From contig JAJDAM010000628.1 of the NCBI GenBank assembly GCA_029261905.1, positions 1 through 15,449 on the forward strand: a stretch of DNA of 15,449 nucleotides, read 5' to 3'. Under the pieces are notes generated by a model that saw nothing but the letters and a program-made list of their open reading frames with translations, did not search any database and was not told the DNA's origin. The translations under genes were made by a program, and so were the position numbers. Positions 1-7,202 of this stretch are shown here, one piece after another (within the stretch, counting starts at the first letter, position 1; every line of letters begins with the position of its first letter). This DNA is from Deltaproteobacteria bacterium (GTDB lineage: Bacteria; Myxococcota_A; UBA9160; SMWR01).

Positions 1-955
1 CCGCCGTGCGATAGCCGAGGGATTCGGCCGCATAGAGTCGAGAGGCCATGTCCGCGAGTTTTCGCTGGATCATGCCGAACTCGATGATCGGTCGATTGAA
101 CTGCTTGCGGTCGCGCGCGTAGGAGACGCTGTATTCCAGGCACTCGCGGGCAGCACCGACCGATCCACAGCCGAGCTTGAAGCGACCGACGTTCAGGATG
201 CTGAATGCGATCTTGTGCCCACGGCCTATTTCGCCCAACAAGCGATCGGCCGGAATTCGCGCCGACTCCAGGATCAGCGTGCGGGTCGACGAACCTTTGA
301 TCCCGAGCTTCTGCTCTTCGGGACCCGTCGAGACACCCGCGTCTGTCCGCTCGACGATGAAGGCGCTGAACTTCTCGCCATCGACTTGCGCGAACACGAC
401 GAACACGTCGGCGAAACCCGCGTTGGTGATGAACTGCTTGGTCCCATCGAGCACCCACGCATCGCCATCGCGAACCGCCGAAGTCTTCGCCGCAAGCGCA
501 TCCGACCCGGATCCTGCCTCGGTCAGCGCGTAGGCGGCGATCCATTCGCCGGCGCCGAGCTTGGGAAGATAGGTCTGCCGCTGCGCGTCCGTCCCGAAGT
601 AGACGATGGGCAGTGTCCCAATCCCCGTGTGAGCGCCCCAGGAGATACTGAACGACGCTTCCTTGGCGGCGGTTTCCGACACGAGCATCGCGCTGGCTTT
701 GTCGAGCCCCAAGCCTCCGTACTCTTCCGGGATCTCGATCGCGAGCAGACCGATCTCGCCTGCCTTCTTCAGTAGGCCAGGCATGATCTCCGGCCCGCTC
801 TTCTGAATCTCGTCGAGACGCGGCATCACCTCGCCGTCGACGAACTCCTCGGCGGCCCGCGCCATCTCCCGCTGTTCCTCGGTGAAATCCTCCGGAACGA
901 ATGTCTCCGCGGGGATCGGCTCGATCAGAAAGGAACAACCAACAGTGGTCGGCAT
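1..955 (-). CDS. Acyl-CoA dehydrogenase, VLCAD/FadE-like (C-terminus beyond window)
   Basis: This flavoprotein would carry out the first, FAD-dependent alpha,beta-dehydrogenation of an acyl-CoA in beta-oxidation. I translated 318 codons from the ATG at 955; the gene continues past base 1. Residues about 23-140 form the N-terminal helical domain. The acyl-CoA dehydrogenase signature is at 143-155 (ALTEAGSGSDALA), followed by the middle beta domain (FITNAG, about 175-180; KLGIKGS, 216-222). The C-terminal helical domain starts near 255, with the conserved segment ARDRKQFNRPI at 280-290. The GCSFLIE N-terminus with a PEDFTEE segment recalls the roughly 590-residue VLCAD/FadE branch rather than the 380-residue short-chain types; that is my reading by memory of the family. 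The catalytic glutamate would lie outside the window. A purine-rich AGAGG sits about 10 bases before the ATG. It lies 60 bases after the P450 stop, so the two are probably co-transcribed. Confidence 0.93.
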   Translation of the reverse strand, partial: MPTTVGCSFLIEPIPAETFVPEDFTEEQREMARAAEEFVDGEVMPRLDEIQKSGPEIMPGLLKKAGEIGLLAIEIPEEYGGLGLDKASAMLVSETAAKEASFSISWGAHTGIGTLPIVYFGTDAQRQTYLPKLGAGEWIAAYALTEAGSGSDALAAKTSAVRDGDAWVLDGTKQFITNAGFADVFVVFAQVDGEKFSAFIVERTDAGVSTGPEEQKLGIKGSSTRTLILESARIPADRLLGEIGRGHKIAFSILNVGRFKLGCGSVGAARECLEYSVSYARDRKQFNRPIIEFGMIQRKLADMASRLYAAESLGYRTA

Positions 956-1015
956 GGGGTCCTCTGGTCTTCTGCAGTAACGATCAGTCCTGTTGCAGGA
1001 TCCGAATCGTGACCG

Positions 1016-2299
1016 CTACCGGGTCGCGCGACCCGGTGTGAATCGACAGGGCATTCGTTTGATCCCGTTCACGAAATTGGATGCCAGGCGCTGGGGTTCG
1101 CCGGTGATCTCGAGATCCGGAAGCCGGGAGAAGATCTGACGAAATACGGCGGTGATCTCTCGGCGCGCGAGGTTCGCGCCCAGACAGTAATGCGGGCCGG
1201 GGCCCCCGAAACCGACGTGCTCGTTGGGTGTGCGAACGATGTCGAATCGGTAGGGGTCCTCGAACACCTCCTCGTCGCGGTTTGCCGACGCATACCAGAG
1301 AGCGACCTTGTCGCCCTCTTTCAGCTTCACGCCATCGACTTCCTCGTCCTGCGTGAGAGTCCGTCGCATGTAGATGACCGGGCTCGCCCAGCGAACGATC
1401 TCTTCCACCGCGGTCGGTGCCAGACCCTCGAAATCCGCCGCCCACTTCTTCCGCTCATCGGGGTTGTCGCATAACGCCTTGATGCCGTGACTGATCGCAT
1501 TGCGCGTCGTCTCGTTGCCGGCGACGACCAGCAAGATGAAAAACGACGCCAGCTCGGCGTCGGTCAACACCTCTTCATTCGCTGTCGCGTGGATGAGCGC
1601 GCTCGTCATGTCATCGGTCGCGTTCTTGCGTCGCGCCTCGGCCATCTCGTTCATCAGTGCCGCGAGTTCGGCACCCGCCCCCATCGCCGCAGTGATCGGG
1701 TTCTCTCCTTCCTTCATGTACTCGGGGTCACCCAGTCCCAGAATCCGATTGCTGCGCTCGAACACGAACTGGTTCTGGCTCTCGGGGATGCCCATCATGT
1801 CGCAGATGATCTCGAGCGGTAGCGGCGCGGCGATTTCGTTGACGAAATCGCATTCGCCCTTTTCGATCACGCGGTCCACGATGGCTTCAGCGCGGCGATC
1901 GACCGCAAGATCGATGCGCGCCAGCGCGCGCCGTGTGAATCCCCGCGAAATGATCTTTCGCTGCTTGGTGTGACGGGGGTCGTCCATGTTGATCATGCCA
2001 CCGAAGAACTCGTTCATCTGCGGCGGGAGATCGATCGTCGACGTCGCCCCTTTGCCCGAGCAGAAGATCTTCGGGTTGCGGCTGGCGTGGAGAATGTGGC
2101 GATGTTTGGTGAACGACCAGTAGCCGGGGCCGCGGGGGAGCGGGATATCGGGCGGCGGCTCGAACTCCTGGCAGAATCGGATCGGATCCTGCTCGCGGAG
2201 GGTTGCGAAGGCGCCTTCACGCTCCTCGAGTGGCGCCATCCAGAACTCTGGATCCGCCAGGTCGATCTGCTCGAGTGTCTTGGTGCGTCGGGGCTCCAT
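1016..2299 (-). CDS. Cytochrome P450, CYP125/CYP124-like
   Basis: A soluble bacterial class I P450 of 427 residues, the usual length, needing ferredoxin and reductase partners that are not in the window. Visible motifs are the C-helix H110-x3-R114, the I-helix oxygen-activation motif AGNETT at 260-265, the ExxR motif E300-R303, and the heme loop GFGGPGPHYCLG with the thiolate ligand Cys372. The loop has Phe eight rather than seven positions before Cys, as I recall for CYP125-type enzymes, and the downstream GANLARREI and NGIKRMP segments also resemble that group. CYP125/124/142 enzymes hydroxylate the terminal carbon of sterol side chains or methyl-branched lipids, so a similar substrate is plausible but inferred. 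The ATG at 2299 has AGAGGA five bases upstream. The acyl-CoA dehydrogenase follows after 60 bases. The 5' region carries an unusual array of 11-bp repeats that may control it. Confidence 0.95.
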   Translation of the reverse strand: MEPRRTKTLEQIDLADPEFWMAPLEEREGAFATLREQDPIRFCQEFEPPPDIPLPRGPGYWSFTKHRHILHASRNPKIFCSGKGATSTIDLPPQMNEFFGGMINMDDPRHTKQRKIISRGFTRRALARIDLAVDRRAEAIVDRVIEKGECDFVNEIAAPLPLEIICDMMGIPESQNQFVFERSNRILGLGDPEYMKEGENPITAAMGAGAELAALMNEMAEARRKNATDDMTSALIHATANEEVLTDAELASFFILLVVAGNETTRNAISHGIKALCDNPDERKKWAADFEGLAPTAVEEIVRWASPVIYMRRTLTQDEEVDGVKLKEGDKVALWYASANRDEEVFEDPYRFDIVRTPNEHVGFGGPGPHYCLGANLARREITAVFRQIFSRLPDLEITGEPQRLASNFVNGIKRMPCRFTPGRATR

Positions 2300-2322
2300 G
2301 GAAATCCTCTTCAGTTCGTCGG

Positions 2323-2395
2323 CAGTTGAGATGTAGTTGAGATGTAGTTCACGTGTAGTTCAGGTGTAGTTCAGGTGTAGTACAGATGTAGTTCG
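2323..2395. repeat. Array of about seven 11-bp direct repeats upstream of the P450
   Basis: Units begin at 2323, 2334, 2345, 2356, 2367 and 2378, with a partial unit at 2389. The plus-strand unit is TAGTTSARRTG (for example TAGTTCAGGTG twice in succession at 2356-2377). TAGT is kept in all units but the first (CAGT), and most differences fall in the last four bases and at the sixth position. The array ends 24 bases before the P450 start codon. The 11-bp period is close to one DNA turn, so equivalent bases face nearly the same side. There are no spacers, so it is not a CRISPR. It could be a cooperative protein-binding array or simply a minisatellite. Confidence 0.9.
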
Positions 2396-2403
2396 TTGCG
2401 CGC

Positions 2404-2409
2404 TGTCAA
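2404..2409 (-). promoter_or_regulatory. Possible -35 hexamer (TTGACA) of the P450 operon
   Basis: On the minus strand a perfect TTGACA lies just outside the 11-bp repeat array, about 105 bases before the P450 start. No convincing -10 hexamer appears 16-18 bases downstream (TCTGTA is the best match, within the last repeats), so the promoter is tentative. If real, the repeats would cover the -10 and initially transcribed region, which suits a repressor or sequence-specific regulator. Confidence 0.3.
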
Positions 2410-2522
2410 CGGGATAGGATACCGCAAGAGGCTACCGCGTCCCTGTCGGGTAGTATCCCCTGGTTACAGGTCTTTAGTGACCGGCAACCGCTCCACGACC
2501 CCCATCAGCACGAGGCCCAACC

Positions 2523-2753
2523 ATGACCCAGCGATCCATCCGTACCTCGCAGCATGCACTCCGGCACGATCTTTCCCGCGGGCGGTATTTCGCGATAGCC
2601 ATCGCCGCGCTCTTCACATCGATCGCTCTTCTCGCTGTCGGATGTGCGCCGGAAGTCGGGAGCGAGGCCTGGTGCACCTCGATGAAAGAAAAACCGAAGG
2701 CCGACTGGAGCCCCAACGAGGCCGTGGACTACGCGAAACACTGCCTGCTCTGA
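2523..2753 (+). CDS. Small DUF3012-type lipoprotein
   Basis: A 76-residue precursor with a basic N-terminus (residues 1-21), a hydrophobic segment (22-39) and a lipobox-like LAVGC with the acylated residue at Cys41. The mature part is only 36 residues and contains Cys51 and Cys74 plus a run of conserved-looking residues (GSEAWC at 46-51, MKEKPKADW at 54-62, EAVDYAKHC at 66-74). This matches the DUF3012 family as I remember it, a family of very short lipoproteins of unknown function described mainly from gammaproteobacteria. GAGG at 2512-2515 lies seven bases before the ATG. It is divergent from the P450 and convergent with the GT4 gene. The two mature Cys other than the lipid-bearing one could form a disulfide. 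Function unknown. Confidence 0.85.
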   Translation: MTQRSIRTSQHALRHDLSRGRYFAIAIAALFTSIALLAVGCAPEVGSEAWCTSMKEKPKADWSPNEAVDYAKHCLL

Positions 2754-2807
2754 GGGCGGCCCGAGCCGGGTGACGTCGACAAGACGACGCCCGATGGCAG
2801 AGTCGAA

Positions 2808-2832
2808 TTCGCGCGATGCTCGATTGCGCGAA
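2808..2832. terminator. Hairpin between convergent genes, possible terminator
   Basis: TTCGCGC at 2808-2814 pairs perfectly with GCGCGAA at 2826-2832 around an 11-base loop, in the 88-base gap between the lipoprotein stop and the glycosyltransferase stop. No T-run follows on either strand, so if it acts at all it is not a textbook intrinsic terminator. Confidence 0.3.
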
Positions 2833-2841
2833 GCGCCTCGG

Positions 2842-3984
2842 TCAAGACCCTGCGTCCCGTGCGGGGTCCAGCTGCAGCGTGGCAGTGATTTCCTGATCGA
2901 TCTCTCGGCGAAACCGGGCTGCTCCGAACCGTTCGGCGTTGGCACGGATCCGGAGCGGATCGAAGTCGAGTTCGATGGTCTCGAAGTGCCGCACGGCTTT
3001 GACCAGCGCGTCCGCCGTTTGCCGGTGAAAGAAGACGCCTGTCGGACCGAGCGGATCGGAATCGATGGTCTTCCATCCAACGACCGTCTCGGTCGCGCCA
3101 CCCGCACCAAATGCGATCACCGGCCGGCCAGCCGCTTGTGCCTCGACCGGAACGATCCCGAAATCTTCTTCCGACGGAAAGATCAGCGCGCGACAACCCG
3201 CGTACAAGTCCGCCAGCTCCGGATCGGACACCCGGCCGACGAACTCGACATTGGGAGGTGCACCGCGGGCCATCTCTTCCCTGCCGGGGCCATCTCCGGC
3301 GACGACCAGCCTGGCGCCCAGCTGTCGGAAAGCCTCGATGGCGATGTTATCGCATTTGTACGGGACGAAGGCCGCGACCATCAGGAAATAGTCCTTCGAG
3401 GGCACTCCGGTCGGGGTGATCCGGTCGGTCGCCACCGGCGGGTACACGATGCTGGAGCGGCGTCCGTAGTGTCTCAGAATCCGATCCGAGACCGTCCGCG
3501 AGATGGCACAGAACCGCGACACCCGATCGGATGTCGCCGTCCGGCGATCGAAGCGACGCAGATATCGAAGCAGCGGTGTCGCAGCCGCACGCCGAAGGCC
3601 CCGACCCACGTACACATCGGTATGTCCCCAGATGTATCGCATCGGCGTGAAGCAATAACAGAGATGTGGCGTCCCGGGAGGGACGCGAACGCCCTTGGCG
3701 ACGGCATGGCTCGTGGAAATCACCAGATCGTAGCCGCGCATGTCGAAACGCTCGATCGCCCATGGAAGCAACGGAAGCCATGCTGTGCGATGGGCACGCG
3801 CTCCGGGGAACCGATCGAGAGGGCTCGGAACTACATTCAGCCCATCGATCCGATCGGTCGTAGTACCGGCTCGATAGAACAAGGTATGTAGATCCGCAGA
3901 TGGATACAGGCCGGCGAGCTCATCGAGTACGCGCTCTCCGCCGCGCAACCCAGTCACCCAGTCGTGTACCAGTGCAACGCGCAT
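2842..3984 (-). CDS. GT4-family glycosyltransferase (WbaZ-like)
   Basis: A 380-residue GT-B fold enzyme expected to add a sugar from a nucleotide sugar to a lipid-linked glycan at the cytoplasmic face of the membrane. The N-terminal domain opens with MRVALVHDWVTGLRGGERVL, typical of this GT4 group. The C-terminal nucleotide-sugar domain has VPYK at 207-210, VVAGDGPG at 227-234 and the E-x7-E pair at Glu273 and Glu281 in PSEEDFGIVPVEA. Where relatives commonly read VPYKR, this one reads VPYKC (Cys211). The frame stays open far upstream into the preceding gene, but the ATG at 3984 is preferred because the family N-terminus starts exactly there and the upstream stop is only eight bases away. No clear Shine-Dalgarno is present, suggesting translational coupling to the sugar-phosphate transferase. 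Donor and acceptor cannot be told from sequence; mannosyl transfer is a guess from WbaZ similarity. Confidence 0.92.
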   Translation of the reverse strand: MRVALVHDWVTGLRGGERVLDELAGLYPSADLHTLFYRAGTTTDRIDGLNVVPSPLDRFPGARAHRTAWLPLLPWAIERFDMRGYDLVISTSHAVAKGVRVPPGTPHLCYCFTPMRYIWGHTDVYVGRGLRRAAATPLLRYLRRFDRRTATSDRVSRFCAISRTVSDRILRHYGRRSSIVYPPVATDRITPTGVPSKDYFLMVAAFVPYKCDNIAIEAFRQLGARLVVAGDGPGREEMARGAPPNVEFVGRVSDPELADLYAGCRALIFPSEEDFGIVPVEAQAAGRPVIAFGAGGATETVVGWKTIDSDPLGPTGVFFHRQTADALVKAVRHFETIELDFDPLRIRANAERFGAARFRREIDQEITATLQLDPARDAGS

Positions 3985-3992
3985 CGCGCCGA

Positions 3993-5393
3993 TCAATACG
4001 CGTTCCGGTCGAACCAGCCCTTCGCCATCGTCACGAACATGATTTGGAAGTCGAGCCACATCGACCAGTTCTGGATGTAGTAGATGTCGTGCTCTATACG
4101 CTCGTGTAGCGACGTATCCCCACGCCACCCGTGCAGTTGGGCCCAGCCGGCCATTCCCGCCTTGACCTTGTGTCGCAACATGTATCCCGGTATTTCGCGT
4201 CGGAATTGATCGATCAGAACCGGGCGTTCGGGCCGCGGGCCCACCAGGCTCATCTCGCCCTTCAACACGTTCCACAGCTGGGGCAGCTCGTCCAGACTCC
4301 CCCTGCGCAAGATCGCACCCAGCCGCGTGCGGCGCGGATCGTCACGCTGCGTCCACCCCGGCTCCAGCTCTTTTCCCGTGTCTTTCATCGTGCGGAACTT
4401 GAACATCTTGAACACCCGACCATCGAGACCCATGCGCTCCTGGACGTACAGGATCGGACGCCCAGAAGACATCCAGGTAGCGACTGCGATCGCGGCCAGA
4501 AACGGCGCGCCGATCAACAAGCCGGTGCCCGACACCGCGATGTCGACCCCTCTTTTCATGACGGCTGACCATCCGACGAGCGGGCTTTCCCGGATATTGA
4601 TCAGCGGTAACCCGTCGAACTCCTCTACGGAGCTGCGCAGTGTCATGACTCGCGGAAGATCGGGGACCAGTCGAACGGTGACGGTCTCGTCGTCGAGACC
4701 CGAGAGCAGCTTTTCGAGATGGTCTTCTTCACCCCGCGGCATGGCCAGGATGACCTGATCGATGCGATCCCACCGCCCCAGCATCTCCTTGATCTGGCTG
4801 TAGTGGCCGATCACCGGCACGCCCGCCACGGTCCGCCCCTCGCGGGAGCCGACATCGGAAAGAACGCCCAACACCTGCAGACCCACTTCGGGGTGCTGGT
4901 GAAGCCGGTCGATGACGCCCTTCGCGAGTTCCCCATCGCCTACCACCAGCACGAATCGCTGGTTGTAGCCGTGGCGGCGCATCGCCCGGAGAACCAAACG
5001 GCCGAACAGTCGAAACGTGCAAACCGACACAATCGACAGTACCGTGAAAAGTCCGATCACGGCCCTCGAATAGTAGTAGTCGCGGGCAAAGAAATTGACC
5101 GCGACGATGACCAGGACCCCAGCAATCGTTGCCCGAACGATTGCACTGGACTCCGCCAGCAACGACCCGGTGCGTCGCGGCTCGTAGAGGCCGTGGCTTC
5201 GAAACAGAAATGCCCACAACGGCGTGATCAACAGCAGCGGCAGCACATAGAGACTCGGATCGGGGACGCCGAGAGGCGTCGGGAACCCTCCGAAGAACCG
5301 GATCGCGTACGCAGCGAGCCACGAACCCGCGACCAGGGCCGCATCGGTTACGAAAAGGCCGGTCCGAAAGACCTCGCTGTATCGGTACAACAC
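3993..5393 (-). CDS. Undecaprenyl-phosphate hexose-1-phosphate transferase (WcaJ/WbaP type)
   Basis: A 466-residue membrane enzyme that would start a glycan repeat unit by moving sugar-1-phosphate from a UDP-sugar to undecaprenyl phosphate. Residues 10-135 hold four predicted membrane segments. Residues 145-270 form the cytoplasmic Rossmann-like CoA-binding-type domain (VVGDGELAKGVI from 150). A re-entrant helix lies near 283-308. The catalytic bacterial sugar transferase domain follows, with KFRTM at 332-336, the Asp368-Glu369 pair in SLDELPQLWNVLKGEMS, and SLVGPRPE at 382-389. Length and order match full-length WcaJ/WbaP proteins. The start is GTG at 5393, one base after the stop of the upstream GT39 gene; there is no strong Shine-Dalgarno, consistent with coupling. 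The sugar (glucose or galactose in characterised relatives) is not decidable here. Such enzymes are common in exopolysaccharide loci that accompany PEP-CTERM proteins. Confidence 0.95.
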   Translation of the reverse strand: MLYRYSEVFRTGLFVTDAALVAGSWLAAYAIRFFGGFPTPLGVPDPSLYVLPLLLITPLWAFLFRSHGLYEPRRTGSLLAESSAIVRATIAGVLVIVAVNFFARDYYYSRAVIGLFTVLSIVSVCTFRLFGRLVLRAMRRHGYNQRFVLVVGDGELAKGVIDRLHQHPEVGLQVLGVLSDVGSREGRTVAGVPVIGHYSQIKEMLGRWDRIDQVILAMPRGEEDHLEKLLSGLDDETVTVRLVPDLPRVMTLRSSVEEFDGLPLINIRESPLVGWSAVMKRGVDIAVSGTGLLIGAPFLAAIAVATWMSSGRPILYVQERMGLDGRVFKMFKFRTMKDTGKELEPGWTQRDDPRRTRLGAILRRGSLDELPQLWNVLKGEMSLVGPRPERPVLIDQFRREIPGYMLRHKVKAGMAGWAQLHGWRGDTSLHERIEHDIYYIQNWSMWLDFQIMFVTMAKGWFDRNAY

Positions 5394-5394
5394 G

Positions 5395-7011
5395 TCAGCC
5401 GGCCCCGCTCGAAGGTGCGCGCTCGACGGCGTCGAGCCGGAACACAGATGCGCTGTAGCCGCCGGCGTGTGTGCGGTGAATCACTTTCATCCCCGCCTCA
5501 GCCGCTCGGCGCAGCGCCGGATTCTCTTCGAGATAGTGGTCATCGATGATGAGATACTCCGCCCCGGCCGCCTGGAGTGACGTCAGCGCATCTGCGGTAC
5601 CCGAATCCGGCAATCGTACGTGGGGGGCACCGGCATAATACGCGACCCGCTGCTTGCCTGCCGCTACCGGACCGCGTTTGGCGTCGGGTTGGGTGCTCAG
5701 CCAGACCGCAGCCTGCCGCTCGGCGATGCGGTCGGCGCGGCGTGCCTGAAACGTCGTAGGAATGGAGATTCCGATCGCGATGCCCACACCGAGCGCCATC
5801 GACCATCGCGCCGGGTGTCGTAGCGGAGAGGATCCGAACCACGTGGGCGCGTTCGCGAGCCATTGCCCGATTCGAACTGTGCCCGCAGCGAGATACCCAA
5901 ACAACAGGATCGCCACTGGCAGCGTGTGGCGCTTACTCACGTACCCAGCTTGGAGAACCAGCAGATAGAGCAACGCGAGATAGACGCCTGCGAGAATCGC
6001 GAAGAAGGCTTCGCGGCTGACGTTTCGTCGAATCCCGAACAGTATGCCGACCAGCGCAACACAAACGAACGCGGGGCGCAGGGTTTCCGACGTCTTCTTC
6101 AGCAATTCGAGCACGGCTTCCGCCGGTGCCCCCACCAACACGGCGCGTGCCGGCATGGCTGGGGGCGCCGATACCCTGGGACCGCGGACGACAGTCTCCA
6201 AGAAGGGTTCACGCGCGATGACTTCCGCTGGCAGGGGTGATGCCTGCGACATCGCGCTAGCGAGGACCAGCGACTTCTTCTGCGTGATCATCCAACTGCC
6301 AGACTGGTCGTGCAGTACGATCAGATACGGTCCGACAACGATGGCTGCCGCGAGGCTCAACGCTCCGACCCACCCGACGCCCGACCACAGTGGCCAGCGG
6401 CGAAGCCCGATCAACACGCCCGCCATCGCGCAACCGATCAACGCGACGCCGAGTCCTTCCGGCCTGACCCAATAGGCGAGCCCGGAAAGCGCCCCCGCCG
6501 CTGCCGCCCAGTGGAATCGTCGGGAAGTACAAGCCCACCACAACGCTGTGACCGAAGCCAGAAAGAGCAGCGTGTAGAGACCATCGCTTTGTACGTCCGC
6601 GGAGTGTTCGACGGCGTACGGATGGAAGGCCAGCAGCAGCGCGCCGACATAGGCACAGCGAAGGTCGAATGCGCGCCGCAACAGCACGAACAAGACGGCC
6701 GACGCGCAGGCTCCGGACAACGCGGAGACTGCGACTGCCGCCGATTCCCAGTTGTCGATCCAGGAGTGCATCGCCGAAATCGCGGCCGGGTACATCGGAT
6801 GGAACGGGTGCGCGAAGACGGCATCCCAATGCCCGAGTTCGATCAGGCGAGCCAACCCGATGAACGTGGGCCCATCGTTGAAAAGGACGCCGGTCCGGTG
6901 CCAGGCAATGGCTCTGACCGCGAGCGCTGCCAACACGATCGCCGCGATGGGAAGAACGCCCTCTGCGCCGCGCCCGTCGCGAACGCGAGCCAGTAGTCGG
7001 CTCGGCTGCAC
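5395..7011 (-). CDS. GT39/ArnT-like membrane glycosyltransferase
   Basis: A multispanning GT-C type protein expected to use a polyprenyl-phosphate sugar on the periplasmic side. With the preferred GTG start at 7011 it has 538 residues: about ten to eleven membrane segments, then a soluble C-terminal region of about 100 residues ending near 5395. Near the N-terminus, the first periplasmic loop has the NDGP aspartate and an HPFHPMYP segment, both typical of GT39 proteins, and WVRPEG lies in a later loop. An ATG at 7164 in the same frame would add 51 Arg/Pro-rich residues with no matching family domain and no Shine-Dalgarno. The GTG at 7011 has GAGGGGGG five bases upstream and places the first membrane helix near residue 18, and it leaves room for a divergent promoter. 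Acceptor and donor unknown. First gene of the three-gene glycan operon. Confidence 0.85.
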   Translation of the reverse strand: MQPSRLLARVRDGRGAEGVLPIAAIVLAALAVRAIAWHRTGVLFNDGPTFIGLARLIELGHWDAVFAHPFHPMYPAAISAMHSWIDNWESAAVAVSALSGACASAVLFVLLRRAFDLRCAYVGALLLAFHPYAVEHSADVQSDGLYTLLFLASVTALWWACTSRRFHWAAAAGALSGLAYWVRPEGLGVALIGCAMAGVLIGLRRWPLWSGVGWVGALSLAAAIVVGPYLIVLHDQSGSWMITQKKSLVLASAMSQASPLPAEVIAREPFLETVVRGPRVSAPPAMPARAVLVGAPAEAVLELLKKTSETLRPAFVCVALVGILFGIRRNVSREAFFAILAGVYLALLYLLVLQAGYVSKRHTLPVAILLFGYLAAGTVRIGQWLANAPTWFGSSPLRHPARWSMALGVGIAIGISIPTTFQARRADRIAERQAAVWLSTQPDAKRGPVAAGKQRVAYYAGAPHVRLPDSGTADALTSLQAAGAEYLIIDDHYLEENPALRRAAEAGMKVIHRTHAGGYSASVFRLDAVERAPSSGAG

Positions 7012-7016
7012 CGGTT

Positions 7017-7024
7017 CCCCCCTC
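7017..7024 (-). promoter_or_regulatory. Ribosome binding site deciding the GT39 start
   Basis: GAGGGGGG on the minus strand, five bases before the GTG at 7011. No comparable sequence precedes the in-frame ATG at 7164, so this site supports the shorter protein. Confidence 0.65.
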
Positions 7025-7133
7025 GATTCACGACCGCCTGCACGCAGCACAGCTCGCCGACCGGCGGCGACGCTCAACGTATCGCCGTCACGCGGGGGAT
7101 GCAAAGAAACAGGTTGCGGCGCCGGGCGGTCCC

Positions 7134-7139
7134 TATCAT
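7134..7139 (+). promoter_or_regulatory. Possible -10 hexamer for the CoA-transferase gene
   Basis: TATCAT matches five of six bases of the sigma-70 -10 consensus, 64 bases before the start codon. The best upstream hexamer, TTGCGG, is only 14 bases away, so the promoter is weakly supported. It lies in the 191-base divergent gap that exists if GT39 starts at 7011. Confidence 0.25.
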
Positions 7140-7202
7140 CGGATCGGCCGGGCGGTGACGGCATGACCGGTCGAGTGAGTTTTCATTGAGGAGGGAGTCG
7201 AG

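Noticed and set aside
2323..2395. CRISPR array
   Set aside because: Units are 11 bp, directly abutting, with no spacers and no cas gene nearby.
2411..2459. Inverted repeat GGGATA ... TATCCC between the P450 and lipoprotein genes
   Set aside because: Only about six bases pair cleanly around a loop near 40 bases; not better than expected by chance.
2770..3891. Long plus-strand open frame (373 codons) opposite the GT4 gene
   Set aside because: Arg- and Asp-rich translation with no recognisable motif; the minus-strand GT4 reading has full family motifs. High GC leaves the opposite strand open.
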